From contig JAUVXY010000020.1 in the NCBI GenBank assembly GCA_030603375.1, forward strand, positions 1 through 15,305: DNA of 15,305 nucleotides, read 5' to 3'. Under the pieces are notes generated by a model. That model was not told the origin of the DNA. It did no database searches and was given only the letters and a program-made list of their open reading frames with translations. Origin of the DNA: Actinomycetes bacterium. GTDB taxonomy: Bacteria > Actinomycetota > Humimicrobiia > Humimicrobiales > Humimicrobiaceae. The translations under genes and the position numbers were made by a program. Positions 1 to 6,972 of this stretch are shown here, piece after piece (the first letter of the stretch is position 1; each line of letters opens with the position of its first letter).

Positions 1-807
1 ATCTATTCCTTTTGCATAAATATTTTTTGAAGTCATAAATCCAATATTATGGCCGCCTTTAATTTCAAGGAATTGTTTTGGTTCATTGGCTTCTTCAAAT
101 AGTTTTTCCCCATGTGAAAAAGGAATATATTCATCGTCACAACTATGTATAATTAAGACAGGGCAGTCAACTCTTTTGAGGTAATCAATTGTATTATAAT
201 TAAATTTAAAAAACCTCCTGACTGGTAGATATGGATACAGTTGGGCTCCGATGTCTTTAATTGAAGTAAATGCAGAATCTAAAATAAGCGCTCCTGGCTT
301 ATTTTCTTTTGCCAGCCAGGAGGCGATGGGGGCACCGAGAGATCTCCCAAATAGAATAATTTCATCAGGGACTATCTTCTGTTTTTTGATAAGATAGTCC
401 CATGCTGCTTTTGCATCAAGATAGGTGCCTTCTTCAGTAGGTTCCCCTTCACTTTTGCCATAACCGCGATAATCAATAATAAATACGCTTAGATTGAGCC
501 CGCAGAAAATTTCAATCAAGTCCAGGCGATTTGAAATGTTGCCTCCATTTCCATGAAAAAATAATACCACTGCTCCTGGTTTATCAGCCGGGACATACCA
601 GCCTGACAGGTCTATTCCATCCGAAGTTCTAATAGTAACCTCCTCATACAGGAGCCCCATATCAGAGGGGTTGGCAGTAATTTCACGAGCCGGGAAATAA
701 ACATACCTGGATTGGTTCAAGCATAGATAAACTGCCTGACTACCATATATAACAATTATTCCTGCTGCAAGCGCTATAAACCCATATAATATTTTTTGAT
801 AAACCAT
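1..807 (-). CDS. alpha/beta hydrolase, membrane-anchored, C-terminus cut by the window edge
   Basis: A serine hydrolase of the alpha/beta fold, closest in style to the YfhR/BEM46 group; the substrate is unknown. The reading frame is open for 269 codons and leaves the window at base 1, so only a short C-terminal end is missing. Visible features are one hydrophobic N-terminal segment (about residues 7-28), an oxyanion-hole motif HGNGGN (85-90), the nucleophile elbow GRSLG (Ser156), the acid in DDEYIP (probably Asp225) and the catalytic histidine in GGHNIGF (His253), so the triad is complete. The ATG at 807 is the first possible start after an in-frame TAA at 814-816. I see no clear Shine-Dalgarno sequence, so an internal start is possible but would lose the anchor. 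The signal anchor suggests a catalytic domain held at the outer membrane face. An esterase, lipase or peptidase activity cannot be separated by eye. Confidence 0.92.
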   Translation of the reverse strand, partial: MVYQKILYGFIALAAGIIVIYGSQAVYLCLNQSRYVYFPAREITANPSDMGLLYEEVTIRTSDGIDLSGWYVPADKPGAVVLFFHGNGGNISNRLDLIEIFCGLNLSVFIIDYRGYGKSEGEPTEEGTYLDAKAAWDYLIKKQKIVPDEIILFGRSLGAPIASWLAKENKPGALILDSAFTSIKDIGAQLYPYLPVRRFFKFNYNTIDYLKRVDCPVLIIHSCDDEYIPFSHGEKLFEEANEPKQFLEIKGGHNIGFMTSKNIYAKGID

Positions 808-1237
808 TTTATTTTAGCAAAATTCCATAGCAAGAATAAAAAAATTTATTTAATCTCACTGCTTATTGTTAATTAAAAAATAAATCAAGCTTATTTATGC
901 ATTGTAGATATTGTTTATATGAATTTCAACTATACGCTTATGCTTAATTTTTTACCATTGCACCTAACACTTTGTAACATTCATGGTATCTTTTGAAAAC
1001 TTTAAAGAAAGAGCAGACAATGCTTCTGCGATTTTACCAGACCTTGATTGCCGGAGTTCCATTCTTAAATCCCTGGCCGAATCAGCTCTCTTTTTCAATA
1101 TTGCCAGATCTCGTCGGCCTGGATTTAACTTAACCTCAAGTCCGATAGAATTATCAAGAATAAAACGATGGTTTAACTTGGATTTTTTTTCTATAATCTA
1201 ATATATGCATTTTGATCATCTTAGAGGGAGGTGTTTT
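808..1237. other. AT-rich gene-poor stretch
   Basis: This 430-base gap lies between two outward-reading genes. Bases 808-960 are very AT-rich and show nothing I can name. Bases 964-1197 are less AT-rich and carry an open frame on the minus strand of about 77 codons without a convincing start or ribosome-binding site; it is listed separately. A plus-strand frame over the same bases has no ribosome-binding site and an unconvincing product. Confidence 0.5.
964..1197 (-). pseudogene. possible gene remnant, unidentified
   Basis: An open minus-strand frame runs from just after a TAG (1198-1200) to a TAG at 964-966. Its product looks protein-like in the middle, with charged amphipathic stretches such as LAILKKRADSARDLRMEL, and the local base composition is less AT-rich than the flanks, as a coding sequence would be. 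There is no ATG near its start: the first in-frame starts are rare codons, then an internal TTG, then an internal ATG, and none has a ribosome-binding site. It may be the C-terminal end of a decayed gene. I do not recognise the family, and chance is a real alternative. Confidence 0.2.
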
Positions 1238-1537
1238 GTGGCAGAAAAAGGCAAGGGTAAAAGTCCAGGTGAAAGTCTGGGCGAACTTGTAAAAGAATTT
1301 GGAGATGCTGTAAGCAAGATTTTTGATGATCCTGAACTGAAGAAAAAAGCAAAAGATTTTGGTGATAGTGCAGTTAAATCAGCAAAACTCTTCGGTCAAA
1401 GATTCAAGGATGAAGAAGTAAAGAGTAAATTTAAGGATGTGGGAAAAGCTGCCTGTGACTTCGGCAATAGTGTGTCAGATTATTTCAAGGAAGATGCCGG
1501 AACTAAAGCAGAAGGCTCAGGCTCTAAAAAAAGATGA
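1238..1537 (+). CDS. small lysine-rich amphipathic-helix protein, function unknown
   Basis: A 99-residue hydrophilic protein of unknown function. I start it at the GTG at 1238 because GGGAGG stands six bases upstream; an ATG-type start further up would add residues before the ribosome-binding site and is less likely. The protein has no signal peptide or membrane segment. Its body is built of imperfect helical repeats: motifs like FGDAVSKIF, KAKDFGDSAVKSAKLFG and KDVGKAACDFGNSVSDYF recur, with Phe-Gly and Asp/Lys spaced as in amphipathic helices. This suggests a coiled, surface- or membrane-associating protein. The C-terminus is a Ser/Gly/Lys tail ending in a run of seven A bases before TGA. 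The frame beyond that TGA remains coding-like (see the next entry), so the present stop may be a truncation. Confidence 0.75.
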   Translation: MAEKGKGKSPGESLGELVKEFGDAVSKIFDDPELKKKAKDFGDSAVKSAKLFGQRFKDEEVKSKFKDVGKAACDFGNSVSDYFKEDAGTKAEGSGSKKR

Positions 1538-1639
1538 CTGGGAAAAAAGCTAGATGAAAAGACGGCCCTGTTCGGTATTGCAGCAACAATAGCATGGCTA
1601 ACTGACAAAAAAGCCCCTTGTATCAAAGACAGTCTTTGA
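1538..1639 (+). pseudogene. in-frame coding-like extension behind the stop of the small helical protein
   Basis: Directly after the TGA at 1535-1537 the same frame stays open for 33 codons to a TGA at 1637-1639. It reads KKLDEKTALFGIAATIAWL and then TDKKAPCIKDSL, with a hydrophobic stretch that looks like real protein. Between the two A-runs (seven A at 1526-1532, six A at 1543-1548) the alternative frame reads DDWE, which would join smoothly to KKLDEK if one A were lost in the first run and one gained in the second. So this is either the decayed C-terminus of the upstream gene or chance. It has no start codon and no ribosome-binding site of its own. Confidence 0.35.
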
Positions 1640-1716
1640 TGTGCCAAATTCAAAACCTGCAGTTTCAATACAGTAAAAATGATGGAATACCTGCAGCTGC
1701 AGCAGTATTTTGCTCT

Positions 1717-1858
1717 CATATACCGGACAGGGGTGAACAGACGGTCCACTATTACAGATTCTCTAGTAATGTTGTAAGGTGCAGGCATAAAAAAGATTCT
1801 GGATTACCTTAAGATATATGAATTTGAAAGAACAACAATGGCAGATGCCCGGGTATGA
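1717..1858 (+). pseudogene. remnant of an IS91-family-like transposase, C-terminal pieces only
   Basis: Two blocks resemble the C-terminal part of IS91/IS801-type (Y2) transposases. From 1717 the frame reads HIPDRGEQTVHYYRFSSN and then VVRCRHKK, matching the family pattern H-I-P-(D/N)-K-G-E-Q-x-V-R-Y-Y-G-x-Y-S-N. From 1787, in the next frame, it reads IKKILDYLKIYEFER, matching the usual tail V-I-K-K-I-L-x-H-L-x-L, up to a TGA at 1856-1858. The segment that normally lies between these blocks, including cysteine pairs, is gone. The join is at a run of A bases (ATAAAAAAG) that could encode Lys-Lys in both flanks, so a deletion between short direct repeats is plausible. Conserved glycine and arginine positions are also lost. 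No catalytic part and no element ends are visible. Confidence 0.7.
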
Positions 1859-2100
1859 ATGGTCCAGCTGTAAAAACTTGCCATTTCTTTTTTATGCCTG
1901 CTTGCTCTAACATAAAAATACCCATAAAAAATTAGCACCATTCCAAGTATGCGGACCACAATATCGTTCGAAATTCCAGGATTTAAAAAATTAATAAGAA
2001 TGTTTGGGGCCAATAATAAAAATAGTCCATCTATAATTATATAAATACCAGAAAAGAATATGCTTTTTACTGTTCTATTGATAATAGCCTTCCTTACAAA
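1804..2100 (-). pseudogene. truncated small membrane protein gene
   Basis: The minus-strand frame encodes a hydrophobic protein with two membrane segments, around SIFFSGIYIIIDGLFLLL and IVVRILGMVLIFYGYFYVRA, then a basic loop and SFYSWTIHTR. This pattern (helix, LLxPN, RxLGxxxxxxGxYY, aromatic-W-T) is that of a common family of short four-helix bacterial membrane proteins of unknown function. Homologs continue with two more helices; here, after SWTIH, the frame enters the antisense of the transposase remnant and stops at 1804-1806. At the 5' end the frame has no ATG or GTG; a Shine-Dalgarno-like AAGGAAGG is present near 2090, but only rare ATT/ATC codons follow it. Lying 23 bases behind the epimerase gene, it was probably the third gene of the TetR-epimerase operon. 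The broken tail and missing start point to a pseudogene. Confidence 0.6.
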
Positions 2101-2122
2101 CTTTATAGTTATGATATTTTTA

Positions 2123-3127
2123 TTAAGTGCTTGGTAAAATTTTCCCTTTTACTCCCCTGCTGATATTATCCTTTCTCATGTTTTTTTGCCTCATATAAGG
2201 GGACTTCCCAAGTAGCCAGTAGCGGACAATTGGCCGGACAATTCTAGCCAGATACCTTTTAATCCCAAGAAAGGTTTTTATATCAATTATAAAATCATCC
2301 AGCGTGTGTTTTTGATACCTTAAAAGTTTTTGGCTTTCCCCGGTATCCAGCCAGTCAATGTAAAAAGGGTTCGTTGTAAAAGCTTCCCCCGGCAACATCC
2401 CAATGCCAATAGCTTCTAAAACTTTCTTTATAAAATCTCTTTGATACATCTGGCAGCTGGGACCTCCTCCTATAAGCAAGATTTTGCCCCACACTTCATT
2501 GCTTGAGGCTGCCCGGGCAAAGGCAATACCAGCATCGCAAGAGTGAATTAATTCAATTCTGTTACCAAGTGGAACCTGAAAAAGCATGGGATCAATCTGG
2601 CATAAGGAAACAGAAAGTACCGCACCTATCCTAAGGATGGTCCAATCAAGGCCAGAAATTTTTACCAGCTGCTCACAGGCAATCTTATGATGTGAATAAT
2701 TATCAGTTGGCTTTACCTGTTCGGAAGCAACCCGTGGAGAACTTAGTTCCTGCGTTTTACCATATACTGAAACTGTAGAAGCAAAAACAATTTTCGGTTT
2801 TTTCTCCAGAGATCTCATAGCATTAAGCAAGTTATGTGTACCTTCTACATTTATTTTCCATGCCCAATTTGGCTTTTCTTCGCTCACAGGCGGGATGATA
2901 AAAGCCAGATGTATCACTACATCCTGCCCCCTTACTGCCTTTGCAACATCGTTCCTGTTAATTATATTACCCCAAAACATTTCTATATCTGACTTAAATC
3001 TTTCATAAATTTTTTTGTTGGCCCCGGTTTTTAGTTCTAAAACTCTAACCTCATGACCCTCTTTTATCAGCTCTTCCAAAGTATGTATTCCAACACTTCC
3101 AAAAGCGCCGGTAACTAATATCTTCAA
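2123..3127 (-). CDS. NAD(P)-dependent epimerase/dehydratase (extended SDR)
   Basis: A 334-residue cytoplasmic enzyme of the extended short-chain dehydrogenase family. The N-terminal Rossmann motif TGAFGSVG (Gly7, Gly10, Gly13) binds NAD(P). The catalytic residues are visible: Ser117/Thr118 in FASTVSVYG, and Tyr144 and Lys148 in YSHHK. NVEGTHNLLNA (about 93-103) is the usual helix of the family. The substrate, whether a nucleotide sugar, a sterol-like compound or another, cannot be read from the sequence. The start is a TTG at 3125-3127, supported by GAGAGGTG eight bases upstream; no better start precedes it. It follows the TetR gene by 40 bases in the same direction, so the two are probably co-transcribed and controlled by that regulator. 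Confidence 0.9.
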   Translation of the reverse strand: MKILVTGAFGSVGIHTLEELIKEGHEVRVLELKTGANKKIYERFKSDIEMFWGNIINRNDVAKAVRGQDVVIHLAFIIPPVSEEKPNWAWKINVEGTHNLLNAMRSLEKKPKIVFASTVSVYGKTQELSSPRVASEQVKPTDNYSHHKIACEQLVKISGLDWTILRIGAVLSVSLCQIDPMLFQVPLGNRIELIHSCDAGIAFARAASSNEVWGKILLIGGGPSCQMYQRDFIKKVLEAIGIGMLPGEAFTTNPFYIDWLDTGESQKLLRYQKHTLDDFIIDIKTFLGIKRYLARIVRPIVRYWLLGKSPYMRQKNMRKDNISRGVKGKILPST

Positions 3128-3167
3128 CTTAATTTCACCTCTCTAAAAATTTTAAATTAAATATATG

Positions 3168-3797
3168 CTAATTTCTTATTTTACTCTTCCTGCCTGACAC
3201 CCGATCAGCGGCCAGGCCTCCAATTAATATGGCAGAGCTTTCACGCGCTACCTTGTCCCAATCAGCTCCATCAGGATCCAGCAAGCCCTGCATCATGAGC
3301 CCCACAGCAACTGCCATGATAATTCTTGATGCTGCCACAGGATTAACCTCTCTTACAACCCCGCTGTCTATGCCTTCGTTAATTACTTTTTTAAAAAAAT
3401 CCAGATATCTTTTATAAAAAGTTATGGTTTTTTCTTTTAGCTCCGGATCTCTTGAAGATTTGATCCATAATTCCAAAAATATTGGCAGCTGTTCACCGGC
3501 TTCAACAAAAACCGGGCGCGCCTTGCCGGCAATATTCGTAAAAAGTTCCTGCATGTTTTTGGAGCTGTCCTGGGTTGATTTAATATAATCATCAACTCTT
3601 TCTAACCATTGATTTAAAAGTTCTATTATCAAATCCTGTTTGCTGGCAAAATGATGATAAAAACCGCCCTTGCTCAAACCTGCATGCCTGCATATTTCAT
3701 CTACACTTGCCGCATCAAAACCATTTTTTGAAAAACAGATTGCTGCAGATTTCAGTAGTTTGTTTTTTGATGCTGCTCCTTTCTCCTTTAATTTCAT
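3168..3797 (-). CDS. TetR/AcrR-family transcriptional regulator
   Basis: A 209-residue repressor-type protein. The N-terminal domain has the TetR signature: helix-turn-helix residues about 30-55 with SVDEICRHAGLSKGGFYHHF and the following S-K-x-D-L. The rest is an alpha-helical ligand-binding and dimerisation domain, of the type seen in AcrR/QacR-like members with an inner KRYLDFFKKVI-type helix. The ligand is unknown. The ATG at 3797 has AAGGAG five bases upstream. A near-palindrome typical of TetR operators lies at 3869-3884, about 70 bases upstream of the start, so autoregulation together with the epimerase gene downstream is likely. The C-terminal tail is basic (GRKSKIRN). Confidence 0.93.
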   Translation of the reverse strand: MKLKEKGAASKNKLLKSAAICFSKNGFDAASVDEICRHAGLSKGGFYHHFASKQDLIIELLNQWLERVDDYIKSTQDSSKNMQELFTNIAGKARPVFVEAGEQLPIFLELWIKSSRDPELKEKTITFYKRYLDFFKKVINEGIDSGVVREVNPVAASRIIMAVAVGLMMQGLLDPDGADWDKVARESSAILIGGLAADRVSGRKSKIRN

Positions 3798-3868
3798 GCC
3801 TGCTCCTTTTTTATATTAACTTTTAAATTCATATTCTAATGATATCTAAATAGGTAAATTTTAAAACA

Positions 3869-3884
3869 TACCAACCAGTCGGTA
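3869..3884. promoter_or_regulatory. likely TetR-family operator
   Basis: The sequence TACCAACCAGTCGGTA is a 16-base near-palindrome with two mismatched pairs. It has the ACCNNCC/GGTCGGT style of operators bound by AcrR/QacR/FadR-type TetR proteins. A second inverted pair, AGGTAAA (3852-3858) and TTTACCT (3890-3896), surrounds it, although the centres differ by a few bases. It lies upstream of the tetR gene on the minus strand, in the 144-base gap behind the protease gene. Binding by the adjacent TetR protein is an inference. Confidence 0.65.
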
Positions 3885-3941
3885 CTTATTTTACCTTACT
3901 GATTTAATAAAATCAACAAAATTTCCCATTTAAATAATATT

Positions 3942-5162
3942 TTAAGGGCTAAACTGTTCTGCCTGCTTAATCCTCTCCATTGTGGAGGGGTGGCTGTACA
4001 GCAAGGTTTTTATTAAAGGGTGGGGACAAACATTGGAAAGATTGGAATTAGCAAGTTTTACTGTCAGCAAAACTTGCGTCTCAGAATCTTCAGTCAATTT
4101 GAGAGCAAATTCATCTGCCTGTTTTTCAAAAAACCTGGAGATTGTATTTTGAACCGGCATGGTAATAAAAGAGAGAGTGGACATCAGAAGAATAATTAAA
4201 AGTATTGCCCTAAAGTCCCCGACCAGCCCTGCTTTTCCCAGCATTACCCGGAGCAGGAAAATTGCAAGTACCCCGAAGGCAGAACCCAGTACAATACTTT
4301 TTATTATATGTTTGTAATGCCAGTGGCCTATCTCATGAGCTATTACTGCTACTGTTTCCTGGCCTGTAAACTTATTCAGCAGGTTATCAAATATGACTAT
4401 GCGTTTTGAATTTCCAATACCGGTAAAATAGGCATTGGCTTTGCTTGTCCGCCTGCTTGCGTCAGCTATCAGCACCTCGTCTATTTCTATGCCTGCTTTT
4501 TTGGAAATATCAATAATCTGGCTTTTTAATTTGCTGTCTTCCAATTTTTCAAACTTATAGAAAAGTGGATCAATTATTATAGGATAAAGGTAGGTTCCAA
4601 TAATTATAAAAATGATGAACACTGCAGATGATACTTGCCACCAGTGCTTTGGAAGATAAATCATTAAAGCATATATGCCGGTTAATGCTCCAGTTGAAAT
4701 AACAAATGATATGGCCCAGCTTTTAATAAAATCTAAGAGCCACATGCTTAAAGTCTGATTTGACAGACCAAAGCTGTGTTCAACTATAAAACCCCTGTAA
4801 TAGCTTAAAGGAAGAAGTATCAATTGCAAAATTACATAAAAAAGCGTTATGTAGGCTAAAGCCATAAAAATAGGCACTCTTGGTGTTTTGGAAAAATATT
4901 TCCAGGAAATAAAAAGTACTGCCACCATAAAAAACAAGGAAATCATTTTACTTGCCAGCGAAATAGTAAGGCTTATTTTATGATATTCTGATGACTCTCT
5001 TAAAAAGTCCTGATTAAAATATCTTAATACTTCATTACCGCCAACTGGTTTATAAAATATATTTATCACCAATATGGTTATTACGCCAAGAAATACTGCC
5101 ATAACAGAAATAATAACAAACCAAGTTAGCAAAGGAGAAGCATTAAATATCTTAGAATTCAT
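3942..5162 (-). CDS. M48-family membrane metalloprotease, Ste24/CAAX-protease-like
   Basis: A 406-residue integral membrane zinc protease resembling Ste24/CAAX prenyl protease 1. There are several hydrophobic segments: about 13-35, 65-90, 98-120, 145-170, 178-200, 285-308 and 318-336. The zinc site is intact: HEIGH (His276, Glu277, His280) and the third ligand Glu346 in the conserved E-K-Q-A-D-E-F-A. The conserved C-terminal H-P-S-T-x-E-R-I is also present (391-398). The length agrees with the family. The ATG at 5162 has AAGGGG seven bases upstream. In bacteria these enzymes degrade or mature membrane proteins; bacteria do not usually have farnesylated CAAX substrates, so the true substrate is unknown. 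It reads towards the TetR operon, but the operator between them suggests separate control. Confidence 0.93.
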   Translation of the reverse strand: MNSKIFNASPLLTWFVIISVMAVFLGVITILVINIFYKPVGGNEVLRYFNQDFLRESSEYHKISLTISLASKMISLFFMVAVLFISWKYFSKTPRVPIFMALAYITLFYVILQLILLPLSYYRGFIVEHSFGLSNQTLSMWLLDFIKSWAISFVISTGALTGIYALMIYLPKHWWQVSSAVFIIFIIIGTYLYPIIIDPLFYKFEKLEDSKLKSQIIDISKKAGIEIDEVLIADASRRTSKANAYFTGIGNSKRIVIFDNLLNKFTGQETVAVIAHEIGHWHYKHIIKSIVLGSAFGVLAIFLLRVMLGKAGLVGDFRAILLIILLMSTLSFITMPVQNTISRFFEKQADEFALKLTEDSETQVLLTVKLANSNLSNVCPHPLIKTLLYSHPSTMERIKQAEQFSP

Positions 5163-5282
5163 AATTTTCCCCTTTTAACATATTACTTTTTTACCTGATT
5201 TGGAAGATTTTAAAATCGTACCATAAATACCCGCTGCTTTACAGCCTGTTTAAAAGTATCTGTCATCTGCTCTAACATAGTA

Positions 5283-6530
5283 TTAATATAAAGCAATCCT
5301 TTTGGGCCATGGATTTTTTAAAGCAGTTTTCCAGGTTTTATCAATATATTGGTGGGTATAAGATTGTTCAACTAAGTGGAAAATATATGCACCTTTATCA
5401 GATAACCCATAGCCATTTTTATATCTTTTAATATATTTTAGTTTCTCACCCCAATATAATTCAAGCTTGAATACATCTTCAAGTTTTTTACCAAAAAGCC
5501 TATAAAAGTTCTTCTGGCTAATATCGAGGTTATACGAGGACCAGAACAGCCAATAAAGGGCTCTCGTTCTCTCATTAAATTTTAAACCAAGAGCAGTAGG
5601 AATTTTATTGTCGTCAAGGCATTTAATATACTCTTTAACTGAAAAAGTATTTATCTTAAATATTTCCTTAAGCAGACTGGCTGCGCTTGGCCCAAATCCT
5701 ACATAATTATCCCTGGTTACAGAAGAATATTTTGGTGTATTTTTTTTAGAAAAAGTCCAAACAGAGTTTCTCTCGTAACCCATCTTCTTACTAATATTTA
5801 AAAGACTTTCCAACATTCGTTTCTTTAACTTTTTACCAGGTGGCCTTTCTTTAAGTTTCGTATAAGAAAAATAAATAAAGGGGTAAGTTGATATTTGAGT
5901 AGCGCCTAAACTTGCCGCTATTTCGAAATCCTTCATCAAGTCCTCCATTGTTTGCCCGGGAATACCAAAGATTAAATCGACATCAATCGCCTTAAATCCA
6001 ACTCTTTTTGCTGCCTTTAGTTTGCTTACACTGTCTATTTTTTCTCTACCCAATGCAGCAATGCACTTATCCTGGAAAGATTGAATGCCTATACTTATCA
6101 TATCAAATCCACAGCTTTTAATTCTTCTCAGTAGGGCTTCATTTATATCCAGAGGATGTAATTCTATCCCTGCATTACCTTTAATAATAAATAAGCTTTT
6201 GATTGTATCCATTAAATCAGGTAAGTAATCTACCATTAGGGCAGGAGTTCCTCCTCCAAAATAAACACTGGTAATTTCCTTTTTCTTATCGGCTAATCCT
6301 GATACCAGATATAACTCTTTTATTAAAGCCTTATAAAATTCTTCTAAGATATCTCTATCAAACTTTATTTTGTAATAAGGGCAAAATGAGCAAATCTTTC
6401 TGCAAAATGGTATATGAAAATATAGGCCTAAGTTTTCAACATCAATATCCAATTTGTATTTAAAATTATTCTCAAAAACAAATGGCTTAATTGATCTGGC
6501 CATCAATAATCTTAATATATTTGTAAGCAT
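5283..6530 (-). CDS. radical SAM protein, HemN/HemW-like
   Basis: A 415-residue radical SAM enzyme. The cluster motif is C-x3-C-x2-C (Cys43, Cys47, Cys50) in HIPFCRKICSFCPYYK. Other family motifs follow: FGGGTP (91-96), SIGIQSFQD (146-154) and DLIFGIPGQT (185-194), the last typical of the oxygen-independent coproporphyrinogen oxidase/HemW superfamily. A C-terminal domain of the HemN_C type (about 310-390, with a L-x-F-N-E-R-T-R-A-L-Y-W segment) is present. No haem-pathway gene is adjacent, so it could be a HemW-like haem chaperone or a class C radical SAM methyltransferase rather than a coproporphyrinogen dehydrogenase. The ATG at 6530 has GGGGAG six bases upstream. It stands alone, with 120 bases before the protease gene downstream. 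Confidence 0.88.
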   Translation of the reverse strand: MLTNILRLLMARSIKPFVFENNFKYKLDIDVENLGLYFHIPFCRKICSFCPYYKIKFDRDILEEFYKALIKELYLVSGLADKKKEITSVYFGGGTPALMVDYLPDLMDTIKSLFIIKGNAGIELHPLDINEALLRRIKSCGFDMISIGIQSFQDKCIAALGREKIDSVSKLKAAKRVGFKAIDVDLIFGIPGQTMEDLMKDFEIAASLGATQISTYPFIYFSYTKLKERPPGKKLKKRMLESLLNISKKMGYERNSVWTFSKKNTPKYSSVTRDNYVGFGPSAASLLKEIFKINTFSVKEYIKCLDDNKIPTALGLKFNERTRALYWLFWSSYNLDISQKNFYRLFGKKLEDVFKLELYWGEKLKYIKRYKNGYGLSDKGAYIFHLVEQSYTHQYIDKTWKTALKNPWPKRIALY

Positions 6531-6717
6531 TTATTGCTCCCCTTGTGTGACTATTTATAAATCAGATTCAAATTGAAAAAAAATTTATTTCATTAAGAAT
6601 TAACTTCCCAACACTAATTTCCAGTAGATCATATAACTTACGAGAGGCTTAAATATTAAAGTCCAATCCTTTTCAAATCCTATAATGTTCAAATATTCCG
6701 ACTATATTACTATAGGG

Positions 6718-6951
6718 TCATAGATTCCCCATACAATAAATAAAATAGGCACTAATATCATTGGAAATATAACTAACAATGTCCCAAATTATCTGAAGTT
6801 TATAGTTTGCAACAGTTATATTGTCCTTAAGATCAGAATTTAAATCTTTTTTATTATTATAAGTCTCCTCTGAGGTGTTCACAACAAGGTAGGTTTTAAC
6901 TAATGCAGATACGGCACAATATGGAATTAAGGAAAGAAATTTTTGAACCAT
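6718..6951 (-). CDS. doubtful 77-residue ORF behind the diguanylate cyclase gene
   Basis: An ATG-initiated frame of 77 codons begins 21 bases behind the stop of the GGDEF gene, on the same strand. The first part is mildly hydrophobic (FLSLIPYCAVSALVKTYLVV); the rest is polar, then aromatic. There is no ribosome-binding site in front of the ATG, the region is very AT-rich, and I recognise no family. It could be a small translated gene coupled to its neighbour, but chance is more likely. Confidence 0.2.
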   Translation of the reverse strand: MVQKFLSLIPYCAVSALVKTYLVVNTSEETYNNKKDLNSDLKDNITVANYKLQIIWDIVSYISNDISAYFIYCMGNL

Positions 6952-6972
6952 TTTGCTATTGGAAGAAACTAC

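Noticed and set aside
983..1201. 72-codon plus-strand frame
   Set aside because: No ribosome-binding site and an unconvincing product; the opposite strand looks more protein-like over the same bases.
1526..1548. Programmed frameshifting at the A-runs
   Set aside because: No single shift gives a long product; two compensating shifts are needed, which fits mutation or sequencing error better.
1480..1788. 102-codon minus-strand frame
   Set aside because: It is antisense to the end of the small helical protein and to the transposase remnant, and its composition is not that of a normal protein.
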